A program made the position numbers and the translations under genes. A stretch of DNA of 64,000 bases from assembly GCA_040769125.1 (NCBI GenBank), contig JAXGLO010000001.1, positions 248,001 to 312,000 of the forward strand. Direction: 5' to 3'. The notes beneath the pieces were generated by a model. The model was given only the letters and a program-made list of their open reading frames with translations. It was not told the DNA's origin and did no database searches. Within the stretch, counting starts at the first letter, position 1. Each line of letters opens with the position of its first letter. Of this stretch, positions 53,241 through 62,460 are shown piece after piece. The stretch is from CAIXSE01 sp040769125. GTDB lineage: Bacteria > Actinomycetota > Thermoleophilia > UBA2241.

Positions 53241-54470
53241 TCACGCGCCAGCATCCATCCCAGGCGTACCCCGACAGACCGAGAGGTCGGCGAACTGCCG
53301 CGGCCCCAGCGCTGCGTGCTTCTCGGCAATGACTTCGGCCAGCCGATCGAGAGCCTCGTAATCCGCCGCCCGCGGCAGGCCCTTGGCGAGCACCGGCTCG
53401 AGAAGTTCGACCTTGAGCCTGGAGACTAGGCCAGCAAGGGTCTCGACGGTCTTGCCGGCCCATCCGTAGGAGCCGATCACCGAGACGAACCGCGTCTTGG
53501 GCCGCAGGGCGTTGGCCAGGAAAGCTGCGTTCGCGACCAGCGGATGCGGCCCGCCCAGCACCGTCGGCGTGCCGATAACGATGGTGCCGGCCTGTACCAG
53601 CGAGCTGGCCAGCTCGCCGGCGTCGAGCGTCACGAGGTCGAAGCGCTCGACCGCCACGCCGCGGTCGATGAGCGCGGCCGTAAAGTACTCGACCATCAGC
53701 CGCGTACTGTCGTGCATGCTCACGTAGGGCAGGCAGACGATGTTCTGAGGATCGCCGCCGGCCCAGTCGCGGTACGCCGCGATGATGAAGGCCGGGTCGT
53801 CGTACACCGGCCCGTGGCTCGGGCAGATGAAGCGGACAGGGTACTGCGTAACCTTCTCGACGTTCTTCACCACCTGCGCCGCGAAGGGCATCATGATCTC
53901 TCCGTAATATCGCTTGGCGCCGTCGTATACCTCGTGCTTGTCGGCGAAGACGTCGCTGGTCGCGTAGTGCGAACCGAAGAGATCGCAGCTGAACAGGATG
54001 CGATCCTCCTCCAGCCACGTGCACATCGTCTCCGGCCAGTGCACCCAGGGCGTAGAGAGAAACGTGAGGGTCTTGCCGCCGAGAGACAGTGTCTCGCCGT
54101 CCTCGACGACCCGGATGCACGCGTCGTCGACGTCCAGGTGGTCGACCAGCATGCCGCGCGCCTTGCGACTGCAGACGATGGTCGTCTCCGGGTAGCGCGC
54201 GAGGACGTCGGGCGCGCAGCCGGAGTGGTCCTGCTCCACATGATGAACGATGAGGTAATCGGGAGCGGGCAGCTCGTCGAGCTGCGCCATGAGGGTGGCG
54301 CGCTTCGCGGGATCGACCGTATCGATGAGAGCGGTCTCCTCGGCGCCGCGCACGAAGTACGCATTGTAGCTGGTGCCGTCAGGCAGGGGGACCAGCGCGT
54401 CGAAGAGCCGGCGGTCCCAGTCCACGGCGCCGAGGAGATCGACGCCGGGTGTGATTTGACGTGGCTTCAT
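53241..54470 (-). CDS. Flavodiiron protein (FprA-type A flavoprotein)
   Basis: 409 residues. Reduces oxygen (or nitric oxide) to water in anaerobes. The beta-lactamase-like domain has the diiron ligands in HHVEQDHSG (HxExDH), PWVHWPETM, LFSCDLFG and FICPSHGPV, all present, so both irons can bind. The C-terminal flavodoxin domain starts IVCLPYVSMHDSTRLMVEYF and has IGTPTVLGGPHPLV and SVIGSYGWAGKTVE for FMN. There is no fused rubredoxin or flavin reductase, so a separate electron donor is needed. ATG 54470 opens the operon with the phosphorylase and USP genes, a combination fitting oxygen and osmotic/energy stress. Confidence 0.92.
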   Translation of the reverse strand: MKPRQITPGVDLLGAVDWDRRLFDALVPLPDGTSYNAYFVRGAEETALIDTVDPAKRATLMAQLDELPAPDYLIVHHVEQDHSGCAPDVLARYPETTIVCSRKARGMLVDHLDVDDACIRVVEDGETLSLGGKTLTFLSTPWVHWPETMCTWLEEDRILFSCDLFGSHYATSDVFADKHEVYDGAKRYYGEIMMPFAAQVVKNVEKVTQYPVRFICPSHGPVYDDPAFIIAAYRDWAGGDPQNIVCLPYVSMHDSTRLMVEYFTAALIDRGVAVERFDLVTLDAGELASSLVQAGTIVIGTPTVLGGPHPLVANAAFLANALRPKTRFVSVIGSYGWAGKTVETLAGLVSRLKVELLEPVLAKGLPRAADYEALDRLAEVIAEKHAALGPRQFADLSVCRGTPGMDAGA

Positions 54471-54623
54471 GGTCCTCCCTTACATAGTAGTCACGAGCGC
54501 GCCGGCCCGCGACGGATCCGGCTGCGCCTCGCGATTACAGCCCTGGGGTCGGCCGCTCCGGCAGGGCCTGGCCAAGGCGGAGCAGACTTGCCACCGCCTG
54601 CCGACGCCTGGGCGTACCGATCC

Positions 54624-54770
54624 TCATTGCCGAGCAGAGCGCCCTGAAGCCGCCGGCGAACGGGCCTGCGACGCGAGCTCGCCGGCGAGGAGGCCACTGA
54701 ACAGCGCCGCCGTGCCGATCACCCACAGCAGACCCGGGGCAGCGACAAGTCCGGCGAGGATGATCAGCAT
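54624..54770 (-). CDS. Possible 48-residue single-helix membrane peptide
   Basis: The frame from ATG 54770 reads MLIILAGLVAAPGLLWVIGT, then AALFSGLLAGELASQARSP and a short basic tail. One membrane helix is evident. It starts 26 bases after the stop of the LOR/SDH-type gene on the same strand, so it could be an operon member, but no ribosome site is visible before the ATG. The rest of the 54,471-54,796 gap is otherwise empty. Confidence 0.3.
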   Translation of the reverse strand: MLIILAGLVAAPGLLWVIGTAALFSGLLAGELASQARSPAASGRSARQ

Positions 54771-54796
54771 GACTCAGGCCGGATCGGCCGGCGGCG

Positions 54797-56020
54797 TCAT
54801 GCCCCGAGCTCGTCGGCGAGCTGCTCGACGAAGAGCCCAACGTCGGTCACGATGCCGATGGTCTGGAAGCTGCCGCGATCGGCGATCTTGGTGACGACGG
54901 CGGGGTTGATGTCGACGCAGACGGTGCGCACACTCGCCGGCAGTAGGTTTCCCACGGCGATGCTGTGCAGCATGCTGCTGAGCATGAGACAGGCGCCTGC
55001 TTGCCTCGCGTAGCCGCGCATCACCCGCTGGGCCTCAACGACGTCGGTGATGACCTCCGGCAGCGGGCCGTCGTCGCGGATGCTGCCGGTCAGCACGTAT
55101 GGGGTGGCCGTCTTCACGAGCGTGTACATCAGGCCACCGGTCACGACTCCCTGCTCCACAGCGGCGGCCACGGAGCCGCAACGCCGAATGGTGTTGATGG
55201 CGCGCAGGTGATGCTCGTGGCCGCCACGAATCGGCCTGCCCTCAGCCAGACAGATGCCCAGCGACGTGCCGAACAGGCTGGCCTCCACATCGTGGGCAGC
55301 AACAGCGTTGCCGCCGAAGACGACACCGACGTAGCCCGCCTCGATGAGGCGGGCAAGGTGCGGCGCCGCCCCTGTGTGCACCACGGCAGGGCCAGCTACA
55401 GCGATGACCAGCTTGCCCTGCTCGCGCAGATCACGCAGCCCGCGCGCCACTTCGTGCACGATCTGCGCCTTGGGCTTCTCGCTGGAGACGGCCGAGGCCA
55501 TGAACTCGAAGGGCTGGCGCTCGCGCGGCCGCTCAAGCGGAACGATGCGAATGCCGCGGCGGCCGGTGACGTAGCGCTCCCCGGCCCTGACGTCGACCAT
55601 GGCGACGGTCTCCGCGACGCCGGCGGCGAGGTCGACGCGAACGCCGCAGTCCATCTCCGGGTTGTGCACCCTCAGCCACTCGCCCCCGACGCGCACGAAC
55701 GTCTCCAGGTTCGTGGTCGAGTAGAAGCTCTCGGGGAAGACGCCGTCCAGCTCCGCGGCCTCGAGCACGGCGTCCTCGGGCGCCACAGGAACCACGCCGT
55801 GCTCGGTGATGGCCGTGAGCAGCTCGTCCAGATGGGCGACGTCGCGGCCGTGGATACGTATGACCGCATGTGACGGGTCGGCCTTGCGACGCCCGATCTC
55901 GAAGGAGCGGATCTCGTACTCGCCGTCGAGATCCATCACGCGCTCCATGATCTGGGGCAGCGTGAGGGAGTCGATGAAGTGGCCCTCGAGCTTGACGTCT
56001 TCGTAGGTTGAGTCGGGCAT
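54797..56020 (-). CDS. TIGR00300 family protein (LOR/SDH domain, ornithine cyclodeaminase-like)
   Basis: 407 residues. The N-terminal LOR/SDH-type domain (VKLEGHFIDSLTLPQIMERV, FEIGRRKADPSHAVIRI, ELDGVFPESFYSTTNLET) is followed by an NAD-binding half with VIAVAGPAVVHTGAAPHLARLIEAGYVGVVFGGNAVAAHDVEA, SLFGTSLGICLAEG and HLRAINTIRR. Archaeal members convert ornithine to proline, and the same module forms the C-terminal half of cyanobacterial ArgZ/AgrE; this bacterial copy may do the same in arginine catabolism. ATG 56020 has GGAGGTGGCG directly before it. No arginine genes are adjacent. The frame start at 56059 is an unsupported extension. Confidence 0.88.
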   Translation of the reverse strand: MPDSTYEDVKLEGHFIDSLTLPQIMERVMDLDGEYEIRSFEIGRRKADPSHAVIRIHGRDVAHLDELLTAITEHGVVPVAPEDAVLEAAELDGVFPESFYSTTNLETFVRVGGEWLRVHNPEMDCGVRVDLAAGVAETVAMVDVRAGERYVTGRRGIRIVPLERPRERQPFEFMASAVSSEKPKAQIVHEVARGLRDLREQGKLVIAVAGPAVVHTGAAPHLARLIEAGYVGVVFGGNAVAAHDVEASLFGTSLGICLAEGRPIRGGHEHHLRAINTIRRCGSVAAAVEQGVVTGGLMYTLVKTATPYVLTGSIRDDGPLPEVITDVVEAQRVMRGYARQAGACLMLSSMLHSIAVGNLLPASVRTVCVDINPAVVTKIADRGSFQTIGIVTDVGLFVEQLADELGA

Positions 56021-56166
56021 CGCCACCTCCCGATGGCAACGGATCACGCGGCGGATCACGCAGATGATAGCAGGCGGACGCTGGCGTAGACCGTGCGGAT
56101 GGCCCGGCGGGCTGTGCGTGCCGGCGCAGGAGCCGGCGCCGTCGCAGGAGCCGGCCTCCGGCGGCC

Positions 56167-57159
56167 TCAGTCCGCCGGCGCGCCCTCCTCCGCCTCAATC
56201 TCGGCCACGATGGCCTCGCTCGACGGCCGGAGCTCGACGAGGAGAACGCCGGCCAGCAGAAGCGACCCGCCGCCGAGCAGCCGCCAGGTGACGGCGTCCA
56301 TGCCCGCGACGACGCCGGCGACGGCGGCGAACACCGACTCGAAGGCGAGCATGACGCCGGCGCGGGTCGACGTCGTGTATCGCTGGGCCCAGCTCTCCGC
56401 GACGATGCCGTAGACGCTGTTGCTCACCGCCACCCACACGGCGACCGCCCAGACCTGCCAGGGAAGGTCAAATGTCACGTCCACCCACGCGAAGGTGATC
56501 GCGACCAGCACCCCGGCAGCCACAGCGAGCTGCGTGAACGCCAGCGTCGCGGGCCTCACCTTCGGCGCGAAGAAACCGGTGGCCATGATGTGAAGGGCGT
56601 AGAACAGGGCGGAGAGGAGCGTGACCGCCTCCCCCCAGCCCAGCCTGAAGCCGCCGCGCAGTGAGAGCATCGCCAGCCCGACCGTGGCCACGAGCGCGCC
56701 GGCGATCTGCCAGCCGCCGGGTGAGCGCCCCGCCACAACCCAGTACAGGAACGGCACGAGCGCAGTGGCCAGAGAGACGATGAAGCCGGAAACGCCGGGG
56801 GACGTGCCGTGGACACCGATCACCTGGAGGGAGATGGCGATCACGTAGAACACGCCGAGCAGGCCGCCCATGCCCCAGTCCCGCCGCGAAGCATGCAGCC
56901 AGCTCCCCGGCCGCAGCGCCGCCAGAGCGCCCGCGGCGATGATGTAGCGCAGCATGAGGAACAGAATGCTGCCGGCGATCACGCTCCCGCCGACGATCGC
57001 CGTCGTGCGCTCCGCCGCCATCTTGATGAGCGTGAAGTTGCCGCCCCAGAAAGCGGCGACGCTCAAGAGCACGGCGTCGGCAAGGAGGGCCTTGCGCCGG
57101 GAGAGGCCTACACGCCGTCTCCCGGCCGACGCGCCCACCGTATCCGTCTGCCCCTGCAA
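56167..57159 (-). CDS. EamA/DMT-superfamily transporter
   Basis: 330 residues with about ten hydrophobic helices in two EamA repeats (first LLSVAAFWGGNFTLIKMAAE, second SALFYALHIMATGFFAPKV onward). Members export metabolites or amino acids; the substrate cannot be read. I place the start at TTG 57159 because GGGGAGG lies 5 bases before it; the open frame to 57270 lacks a ribosome site and would add a hydrophilic extension. It diverges from the second Hdr operon. The acidic tail EAIVAEIEAEEG faces the cytoplasm. Confidence 0.82.
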   Translation of the reverse strand: MQGQTDTVGASAGRRRVGLSRRKALLADAVLLSVAAFWGGNFTLIKMAAERTTAIVGGSVIAGSILFLMLRYIIAAGALAALRPGSWLHASRRDWGMGGLLGVFYVIAISLQVIGVHGTSPGVSGFIVSLATALVPFLYWVVAGRSPGGWQIAGALVATVGLAMLSLRGGFRLGWGEAVTLLSALFYALHIMATGFFAPKVRPATLAFTQLAVAAGVLVAITFAWVDVTFDLPWQVWAVAVWVAVSNSVYGIVAESWAQRYTTSTRAGVMLAFESVFAAVAGVVAGMDAVTWRLLGGGSLLLAGVLLVELRPSSEAIVAEIEAEEGAPAD

Positions 57160-57313
57160 ACCGACCTCCCCGGGCCCGGTCTGGACGAGCCGCCCGGTTG
57201 GAGGCTCCCTGGCTCTTAGGATACAAGGAGCAGGGGCTTTTCGCTTCTCCAGGCGAAATGCAGGATCCATGCCCCGCCCAGAATGGAGGAGAAGCGCGCA
57301 AACCGAACCAGTT

Positions 57314-57342
57314 TTGCCCCGATCGGCCTGTCAGTTTACACT
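57314..57342 (+). promoter_or_regulatory. Sigma70-type promoter of the hdrCBA-flxDCBA operon
   Basis: TTGCCC (57314-57319) and TACACT (57337-57342) are separated by 17 bases, with a leader of about 85 bases to the hdrC start. Upstream, CGCTTCTCC near 57,242 is mirrored by GGAGAAGCG near 57,289, a widely spaced inverted repeat that could be a regulator site in the divergent region. Confidence 0.5.
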
Positions 57343-57433
57343 GTTCGAAACGCAACGATCTGCTGCGAAGCGACCAGACCTCGACGGGCGCTCAGCGCGT
57401 CTCATCCGGGCAGAAGGGCAGGGCGCCGATCAC

Positions 57434-57973
57434 ATGAGCGTTTACTCTCGCACTCTGACTGAAGAGATCTTCGAATCCACGGGAGCCGACGCCGCCACCT
57501 GCTATCAGTGCGGCAAGTGCTCGGCCGGCTGCCCGATGGCCGCGGAATCCGACCTCCGACCGCACAACGTGATGCGGCTGGTCGTGCAGAATCGCCGCAC
57601 CCAGGCGCTCGCCGACCCCACCATCTGGCTGTGTCTCACCTGCGAAACGTGTTCAGCCCGCTGCCCCAACGCCTGTGACCCGGCCGGCGTCATCGACGCG
57701 CTGCGCGATATGAGCATGGCCTCCGGCAACGCCGATACGCCACGCCGCATCGCGGCGTTTCACACCGCCTTTCTGGCGCAGATCAAAGCCACCGGCCGAC
57801 TTCACGAGGTCGGCATGGTCATGGAGTACAAGCTGCGCAGCGGCGACCTCGTCAAAGACGTCACCAACGCCCCGCTGATGCTCACCCGCGGCAAGCTGAG
57901 CCTGCGCACTGAGCGCATCGAGGGGCTCGCTGAGATCAGGCGCATCTTCTCGAAGTGCGAGGCCGGCGTATGA
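57434..57973 (+). CDS. hdrC: Heterodisulfide reductase-type subunit HdrC
   Basis: 179 residues, passes electrons from HdrA to HdrB. The two 4Fe-4S motifs are CYQCGKCSAGCPMA (about residue 19) and CLTCETCSARCPNACDP (about 58). The C-terminus (AFHTAFLAQIKATGRLHEVG, then MEYKLRSGDL) matches bacterial HdrC of FlxABCD-HdrABC complexes. ATG 57434 is the first reasonable start after the promoter. It overlaps the next gene by four bases (ATGA). First gene of the second Hdr operon. Confidence 0.92.
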   Translation: MSVYSRTLTEEIFESTGADAATCYQCGKCSAGCPMAAESDLRPHNVMRLVVQNRRTQALADPTIWLCLTCETCSARCPNACDPAGVIDALRDMSMASGNADTPRRIAAFHTAFLAQIKATGRLHEVGMVMEYKLRSGDLVKDVTNAPLMLTRGKLSLRTERIEGLAEIRRIFSKCEAGV

Positions 57974-59028
57974 CGGCCGCGACCACACCGACCAGACCTG
58001 CCGTTATCGCTTACTACCCCGGCTGCTCGCTGCACAGCACGTCGCGGGAGTTCGACGAGAGCCTGCGCGCCGTCGCCGGTGAGCTCGGTATCGCTCTCGC
58101 CGAGATCCGCGACTGGTCGTGCTGCGGCGCAAGCAGCGGACACACGACCAATCATCTTCTGGGTATCGCCCTGCCCGCGCGCAATCTGGCGCTGGCGGAG
58201 GCGCAGGGTTACGACACGATGGTCGCACCCTGTGCAGCCTGCTACAGCCGCCTGGCGTCGGCGCGGCACGCGGTGGCCACCGAAGCCGGCCTCGCCGAGC
58301 GCATGCCCGACATCCTCGGCCGGCCTTTTGCCAACTCGGTCGTGGTTCACAACGTCGTCGAGCTGCTGCGCGACGCGACGCCGCGCATCGGCAAGAAGAT
58401 CGCCGCGTCGGCGAGCCCCAACCTGCTGGCCGAAGCCAGACTTGCCTGCTACTACGGCTGCCTGCTCATCCGCCCCCCCGAGATCTGCGAGTACGACGAT
58501 GCCGAGCAGCCTTCCTCGATGGACGACGTCGTGCGCGCCTGCGGCGCCGACGCCGTCTCCTGGAACATGAAGGTCGAGTGCTGCGGCGCGGCTATGAGCA
58601 TCTCCCGCACGTCCTCGGTCATCCGCCTTGGGCGGGCGATTATCAACGACGCGCGCGCCAACGGCGCCGAGGCGATCGTCGTCGCCTGCCCGATGTGCCA
58701 CAGCAACCTCGACCTGCGTCAGAAGGCTATGGTCGAGCGCGGCGAGAAGCCCATGCCCGTGCTCTTCATCACGCAGGTGGTCGGGCTCGCCATGGGCCTC
58801 CCGCCGACGGTGCTCGGGCTCGACCGCCACTTCGTCGACACCTCGCCGCTCATCGAGCGGCTCACGAAGCGGGCTGCCGAACGCGAGGTCGCGGAACGCA
58901 AGGCAGCCGAGGAGGCCGCGGCCAAAGCGGCGGCTCGTGCGGCCAAGGCGGCCGCCAAAAAGGCCGCCGCGGAGAATGCGACCGCCGAAGCCGGCGCCGC
59001 ACCGCCCGAGGGGGGTGAGGCTCAGTGA
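57970..59028 (+). CDS. hdrB: Heterodisulfide reductase-type subunit HdrB
   Basis: 352 residues; the disulfide-reducing subunit with two CCG domains, each ligating a noncubane 4Fe-4S cluster. Both sets are complete: YYPGCSLHST / DWSCCGASSGH / CAACYSRL and CYYGCLLIRPP / VECCGAAMS / CPMCHSNLD. Residues about 300-352 are an Ala/Lys/Glu-rich helical tail (ERKAAEEAAAKAAARAAK) that is foreign to the family and may be a coiled-coil contact. It overlaps its neighbours by four bases on both sides. The natural substrate in bacteria lacking coenzymes M and B is not known; a DsrC-like or low-molecular disulfide is the usual proposal. Confidence 0.93.
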   Translation: MTAATTPTRPAVIAYYPGCSLHSTSREFDESLRAVAGELGIALAEIRDWSCCGASSGHTTNHLLGIALPARNLALAEAQGYDTMVAPCAACYSRLASARHAVATEAGLAERMPDILGRPFANSVVVHNVVELLRDATPRIGKKIAASASPNLLAEARLACYYGCLLIRPPEICEYDDAEQPSSMDDVVRACGADAVSWNMKVECCGAAMSISRTSSVIRLGRAIINDARANGAEAIVVACPMCHSNLDLRQKAMVERGEKPMPVLFITQVVGLAMGLPPTVLGLDRHFVDTSPLIERLTKRAAEREVAERKAAEEAAAKAAARAAKAAAKKAAAENATAEAGAAPPEGGEAQ

Positions 59029-61061
59029 GCCGCATCGGCGTTTTCGTCTGCCACTGCGGCGAGAACATCGCCAGCAGCGTCGACTGCGAGGCCGTCGCCG
59101 AAGCCCTCAAGGACCACCCCGGCGTCGCCTTCGCGACCGACTACAAGTACATGTGCTCCGACCCGGGCCAAAGCCTCGTCAAGCAGGCCATCGCGGAGCA
59201 CGACCTCACCGGCATCGTGGTCGCCGCCTGCTCGCCGCACATGCACGAGAAGACCTTCCGCCGCGCCGCCGAGCAAGCCGGTCTCAACAAGTACCTCTGC
59301 GAGATGGCCAACATCCGCGAGCATTGCTCCTGGATCCACGAGGATCGCGCCGCGGCCACCGAGAAGGCTATCGACATCGCGCGCACCATCGTCGAGAAGG
59401 TCAAGCACAACCGGCCGCTGGAGAGCATCCGCATCCCGGTCACCAAACGCGCCCTTGTGATCGGCGGCGGCATCGCTGGGATCCAGGCCGCCCTCGACAT
59501 CGCCGACGGAGGTCACGAGGTAGTCCTCGTCGAGAAGGACGCGTCGATCGGCGGCCACATGAGCCAGCTCAGCGAGACCTTCCCGACGCTCGACTGCTCG
59601 CAGTGCATCCTCACGCCGCGCATGGTCGAGGCGTACCAGCACCCCAACATCAAGCTCCACACGTGGAGCGAGGTCGAGAAGGTTGACGGTTACATCGGCA
59701 ACTTCACGGTGACGGTTCGCAAGAAGGCACGTACCGTCAACATGGACCTCTGCAACGGCTGCGGCGACTGCCAGGCGGCGTGCCCCGCGAAGAGGATCCC
59801 CAGCGAGTTCGATGCGGGACTCGGCAAGCGCACCGCCATCTACGTGCCGTTCCCACAGGCGGTGCCCAACGTCCCCGTGCTGGACCGCGAGAACTGCACC
59901 CTCTTCAAGGGCCGCCGCAAAGGCCTCAAGAAGGATGCCTGCGGCAAGTGCAAGGAGGCCTGCCTCAAGGGGGCTATCGACTACGACACCGAAGACACCT
60001 TCGTCGAGGAGCAGGTCGGCGCCATCATCGTGGCCACCGGCTTCCAGCTCTACAGCATCGGGCGCGAGCAGCCGGAAGGCCTCAAGGGCTACGGCGAGTA
60101 CGGCTACGGCGAGGTGCCGGACGTGATCGACGGCCTGCAGTTCGAGCGGCTCGCGTCGGCCTCGGGGCCGACCGCCGGCGCCATCCTCAGGCCGTCCGAC
60201 GGCAAGGAGCCCAAGACGGTGGTCTTCGTCCACTGCGTGGGCTCGCGCGACCCCGACAAAGGCATGAAGTACTGCAGCAAGATCTGCTGCATGTACAACG
60301 CCAAGCACGCGATGCTCTACAAGCACAAGGTACACGACGGCCGCGCCGTAGCCTTCTACATGGACATCCGCGCCGCCGGCAAGGGCTACGACGAGTTCAG
60401 CCGACGGGCGATCGAGGAGGACGGGGCCGAGTACATCCGCGGGCGTGTCAGCCGTATCTACCGCGACGGCGACGTCGTCAAGGTCTGGGGCTACGACACA
60501 CTCGCCGGCGAGCAGGTCGTGATCGACGCCGACATGGTCGTGCTGGCCACCGCCATCCGGCCGCAGCCCGGCATCGAGAAGCTCGCCCAGATCCTGAGCT
60601 GCAGCTTCGACGAGCACGGCTTCATCAACGAGGCACACCCGAAGCTGCGCCCCGTCGAGACCAACACCGCCGGCGTCTTCGTGGCCGGCGCCTGCCAGGC
60701 CCCACGCGACATCCCCGACAGCGTGGCGATGGCCAGCGCCGCGGCGGCCAAGGTGATGGGCCTCTTCAGCGCCGACGAGCTCGAGCGTGAGCCCGCCGTC
60801 GCCGTCGTCGACGAGAGCACCTGCATCGGGTGCATGCGCTGCCAGCAGGCCTGCGCCTACGGCGCCATCGAGCAGCGTGAGGTGTGCACGGTCGACGGCC
60901 GGGTGTGCGGCCACGTCGCCTACGTCAACCCCGGCGTCTGCCAGGGCTGCGGCACTTGCCAGGCGATGTGCTTCAGCAACAGCATCGACCTGCACACGTT
61001 CACCGACACGCAGGTCTACAGCGAGATCAACGCCCTCAGCCTCTGGGAGGCGACCACGTGA
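59025..61061 (+). CDS. hdrA: Heterodisulfide reductase-type subunit HdrA
   Basis: 678 residues; the electron-bifurcating flavoprotein. N-terminal Cys loop FVCHCGENIASSVD, FAD site LVIGGGIAGIQAALDI (about 145), cluster loop TFPTLDCSQCILTP, 4Fe-4S motifs CNGCGDCQAACPAK and CGKCKEACLKGA, the VHCVGSRD segment, and C-terminal CIGCMRCQQACAYG and CQGCGTCQAMCFS. It lacks the module inserted into the HdrA at 25,419: here only about 25 residues separate the RTAIYVPFPQAVP and CGKC regions. GTG 59025 overlaps the hdrB stop. Partner FlxD follows directly. Confidence 0.94.
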   Translation: MSRIGVFVCHCGENIASSVDCEAVAEALKDHPGVAFATDYKYMCSDPGQSLVKQAIAEHDLTGIVVAACSPHMHEKTFRRAAEQAGLNKYLCEMANIREHCSWIHEDRAAATEKAIDIARTIVEKVKHNRPLESIRIPVTKRALVIGGGIAGIQAALDIADGGHEVVLVEKDASIGGHMSQLSETFPTLDCSQCILTPRMVEAYQHPNIKLHTWSEVEKVDGYIGNFTVTVRKKARTVNMDLCNGCGDCQAACPAKRIPSEFDAGLGKRTAIYVPFPQAVPNVPVLDRENCTLFKGRRKGLKKDACGKCKEACLKGAIDYDTEDTFVEEQVGAIIVATGFQLYSIGREQPEGLKGYGEYGYGEVPDVIDGLQFERLASASGPTAGAILRPSDGKEPKTVVFVHCVGSRDPDKGMKYCSKICCMYNAKHAMLYKHKVHDGRAVAFYMDIRAAGKGYDEFSRRAIEEDGAEYIRGRVSRIYRDGDVVKVWGYDTLAGEQVVIDADMVVLATAIRPQPGIEKLAQILSCSFDEHGFINEAHPKLRPVETNTAGVFVAGACQAPRDIPDSVAMASAAAAKVMGLFSADELEREPAVAVVDESTCIGCMRCQQACAYGAIEQREVCTVDGRVCGHVAYVNPGVCQGCGTCQAMCFSNSIDLHTFTDTQVYSEINALSLWEATT

Positions 61062-61582
61062 GCAACGAGACCCGGCCCACCGGCGCAACCGGCGACGACT
61101 TCGAGCCGCGTATCATCGCCTTTGTCTGCAACTGGTGTACGTACAACGGCGCCGACCTCGCCGGCACCAGTCGCCTGCGCATGGCGAGCAACGTACGCAT
61201 CATCCGCCTGCCCTGCACCGGACGCATCGACCCCCTCTTCATCATCAAGGCGTTCGAACGCGGCGCCGACGGCGTGATCGTGAGCGGCTGCCACCCGGCC
61301 GACTGCCACTACACGTCGGGCAACTACCACGCGCGGCGCCGCTTCGCCGTGTTCCACGACTTGCTCGAGTTCCTCGGCGTCGACCCGCGGCGCATCACAT
61401 TCTCATGGGTCTCGGCCAGCGAGGGCGCCAAGTGGCGCGACGTGGTCGAGGAGACCGTCGCCAACGTCCGTGCCGCAGGGCCTTTCACGGCCTACCGGGC
61501 GCTGGCACCACAGGACGGCGGCCTTGCACCGACGGATGGCCAAGCCGTAGCGCCGGCGACCGCAGGGACGGAGGCGCCATGA
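61058..61582 (+). CDS. flxD: FlxD / MvhD-like iron-sulfur subunit
   Basis: 174 residues. MvhD-type 2Fe-2S domain: IIAFVCNWCTYNGADLAG, IRLPCTGRIDPLFIIKAF and GVIVSGCHPADCHYTSGNY, the last with the usual Cys residues. It connects the NADH-oxidising Flx part to HdrA. The last 30 residues are Pro/Ala/Gly-rich. GTG 61058 is preceded by GGGAGG and overlaps the hdrA stop; the end overlaps the next gene (ATGA). Confidence 0.88.
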   Translation: MSNETRPTGATGDDFEPRIIAFVCNWCTYNGADLAGTSRLRMASNVRIIRLPCTGRIDPLFIIKAFERGADGVIVSGCHPADCHYTSGNYHARRRFAVFHDLLEFLGVDPRRITFSWVSASEGAKWRDVVEETVANVRAAGPFTAYRALAPQDGGLAPTDGQAVAPATAGTEAP

Positions 61583-62460
61583 ACGAGCTCCGCGAGATCG
61601 CCCGCAAGCTGCTGGAAGACGGCGACGTCCGCGTCGTCGTAGGCTGGGAGGACGCCCGCCGAGGCGCGCGGCCCGTCTTCGTCACCGACCCGGCCGACAC
61701 CGGGAAGCTCATCTTCGACACGCGCTGCGTCCACAACCTCGTGACCTACCTCAGCCCCCGCCGCGACCACTTGGCCGGGCCCGGCAAGATCGGTCTGGTC
61801 GTCAAGGGGTGCGACGCCAAGGCCGTCGCGGGCCTGCTGCGCGAGACACAGATCGATCGTAGCGACGTCGTGCTGATCGGCGTGCGCTGCGGAGGCATGC
61901 TCGAGGAGAACGAGCTGCCGGCTCCCGTCCCGCTCAGCCCCGAGAACGTGGCGCCGCGGTGCTACGGCTGCGACAACCGCGAGCCGGCGCTGGTCGACCA
62001 TCTCATCGGCGAGCCGCAGCCCGAGCCGCCGCGACCCACGATGACCACCGACGAGCGCATCGCCGAGCTCGAAGAGCTCCCGCCGGAGGAGCGCTGGGCA
62101 TTCTGGGCGGAGCAGTTCAGCCGCTGCGTCCGCTGCTACGCCTGCCGCGTGGTCTGCCCGCTCTGCGTATGCGAGCAGTGCATCGCCGACAAGACGCAGC
62201 CGCAGTGGATCGAGCAGTCACCGCACCCGCGCGGCAACCTGAGCTGGAACATCACCCGCGCCCTGCACCTCGCCGGCCGCTGCGTCGATTGCGGCGAATG
62301 CGAGCGCTTCTGCCCGGTGGGCATCCCGCTCAGCCTCCTGAACCGCAAGGTGCAGCAGGTCGTCGGCGAGCGCTTCGGCTACACGGTCAGCGACAATCCC
62401 GAGGCCCCGGCCCCCATCGGCGACTACCGCCTCGACGACCAGCAGGAGTTCATCAAGTGA
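61579..62460 (+). CDS. flxC: FlxC-like 4Fe-4S protein
   Basis: 293 residues. The N-terminal half resembles the F420-hydrogenase/dehydrogenase beta-like fold (VVVGWEDARRGARPVFVTDP, KIGLVVKGCDAKAVAGLLRE, VLIGVRCGGM, CYGCDNREP). The C-terminal half has two cluster motifs, CVRCYACRVVCPLCVCEQC and CVDCGECERFCPVG. Position directly after flxD and before the flxB-like gene agrees with the flxABCD set read in reverse; the letter assignment rests on this order and on memory of the D. vulgaris locus. Start and stop both overlap neighbours by four bases. Confidence 0.75.
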   Translation: MNELREIARKLLEDGDVRVVVGWEDARRGARPVFVTDPADTGKLIFDTRCVHNLVTYLSPRRDHLAGPGKIGLVVKGCDAKAVAGLLRETQIDRSDVVLIGVRCGGMLEENELPAPVPLSPENVAPRCYGCDNREPALVDHLIGEPQPEPPRPTMTTDERIAELEELPPEERWAFWAEQFSRCVRCYACRVVCPLCVCEQCIADKTQPQWIEQSPHPRGNLSWNITRALHLAGRCVDCGECERFCPVGIPLSLLNRKVQQVVGERFGYTVSDNPEAPAPIGDYRLDDQQEFIK

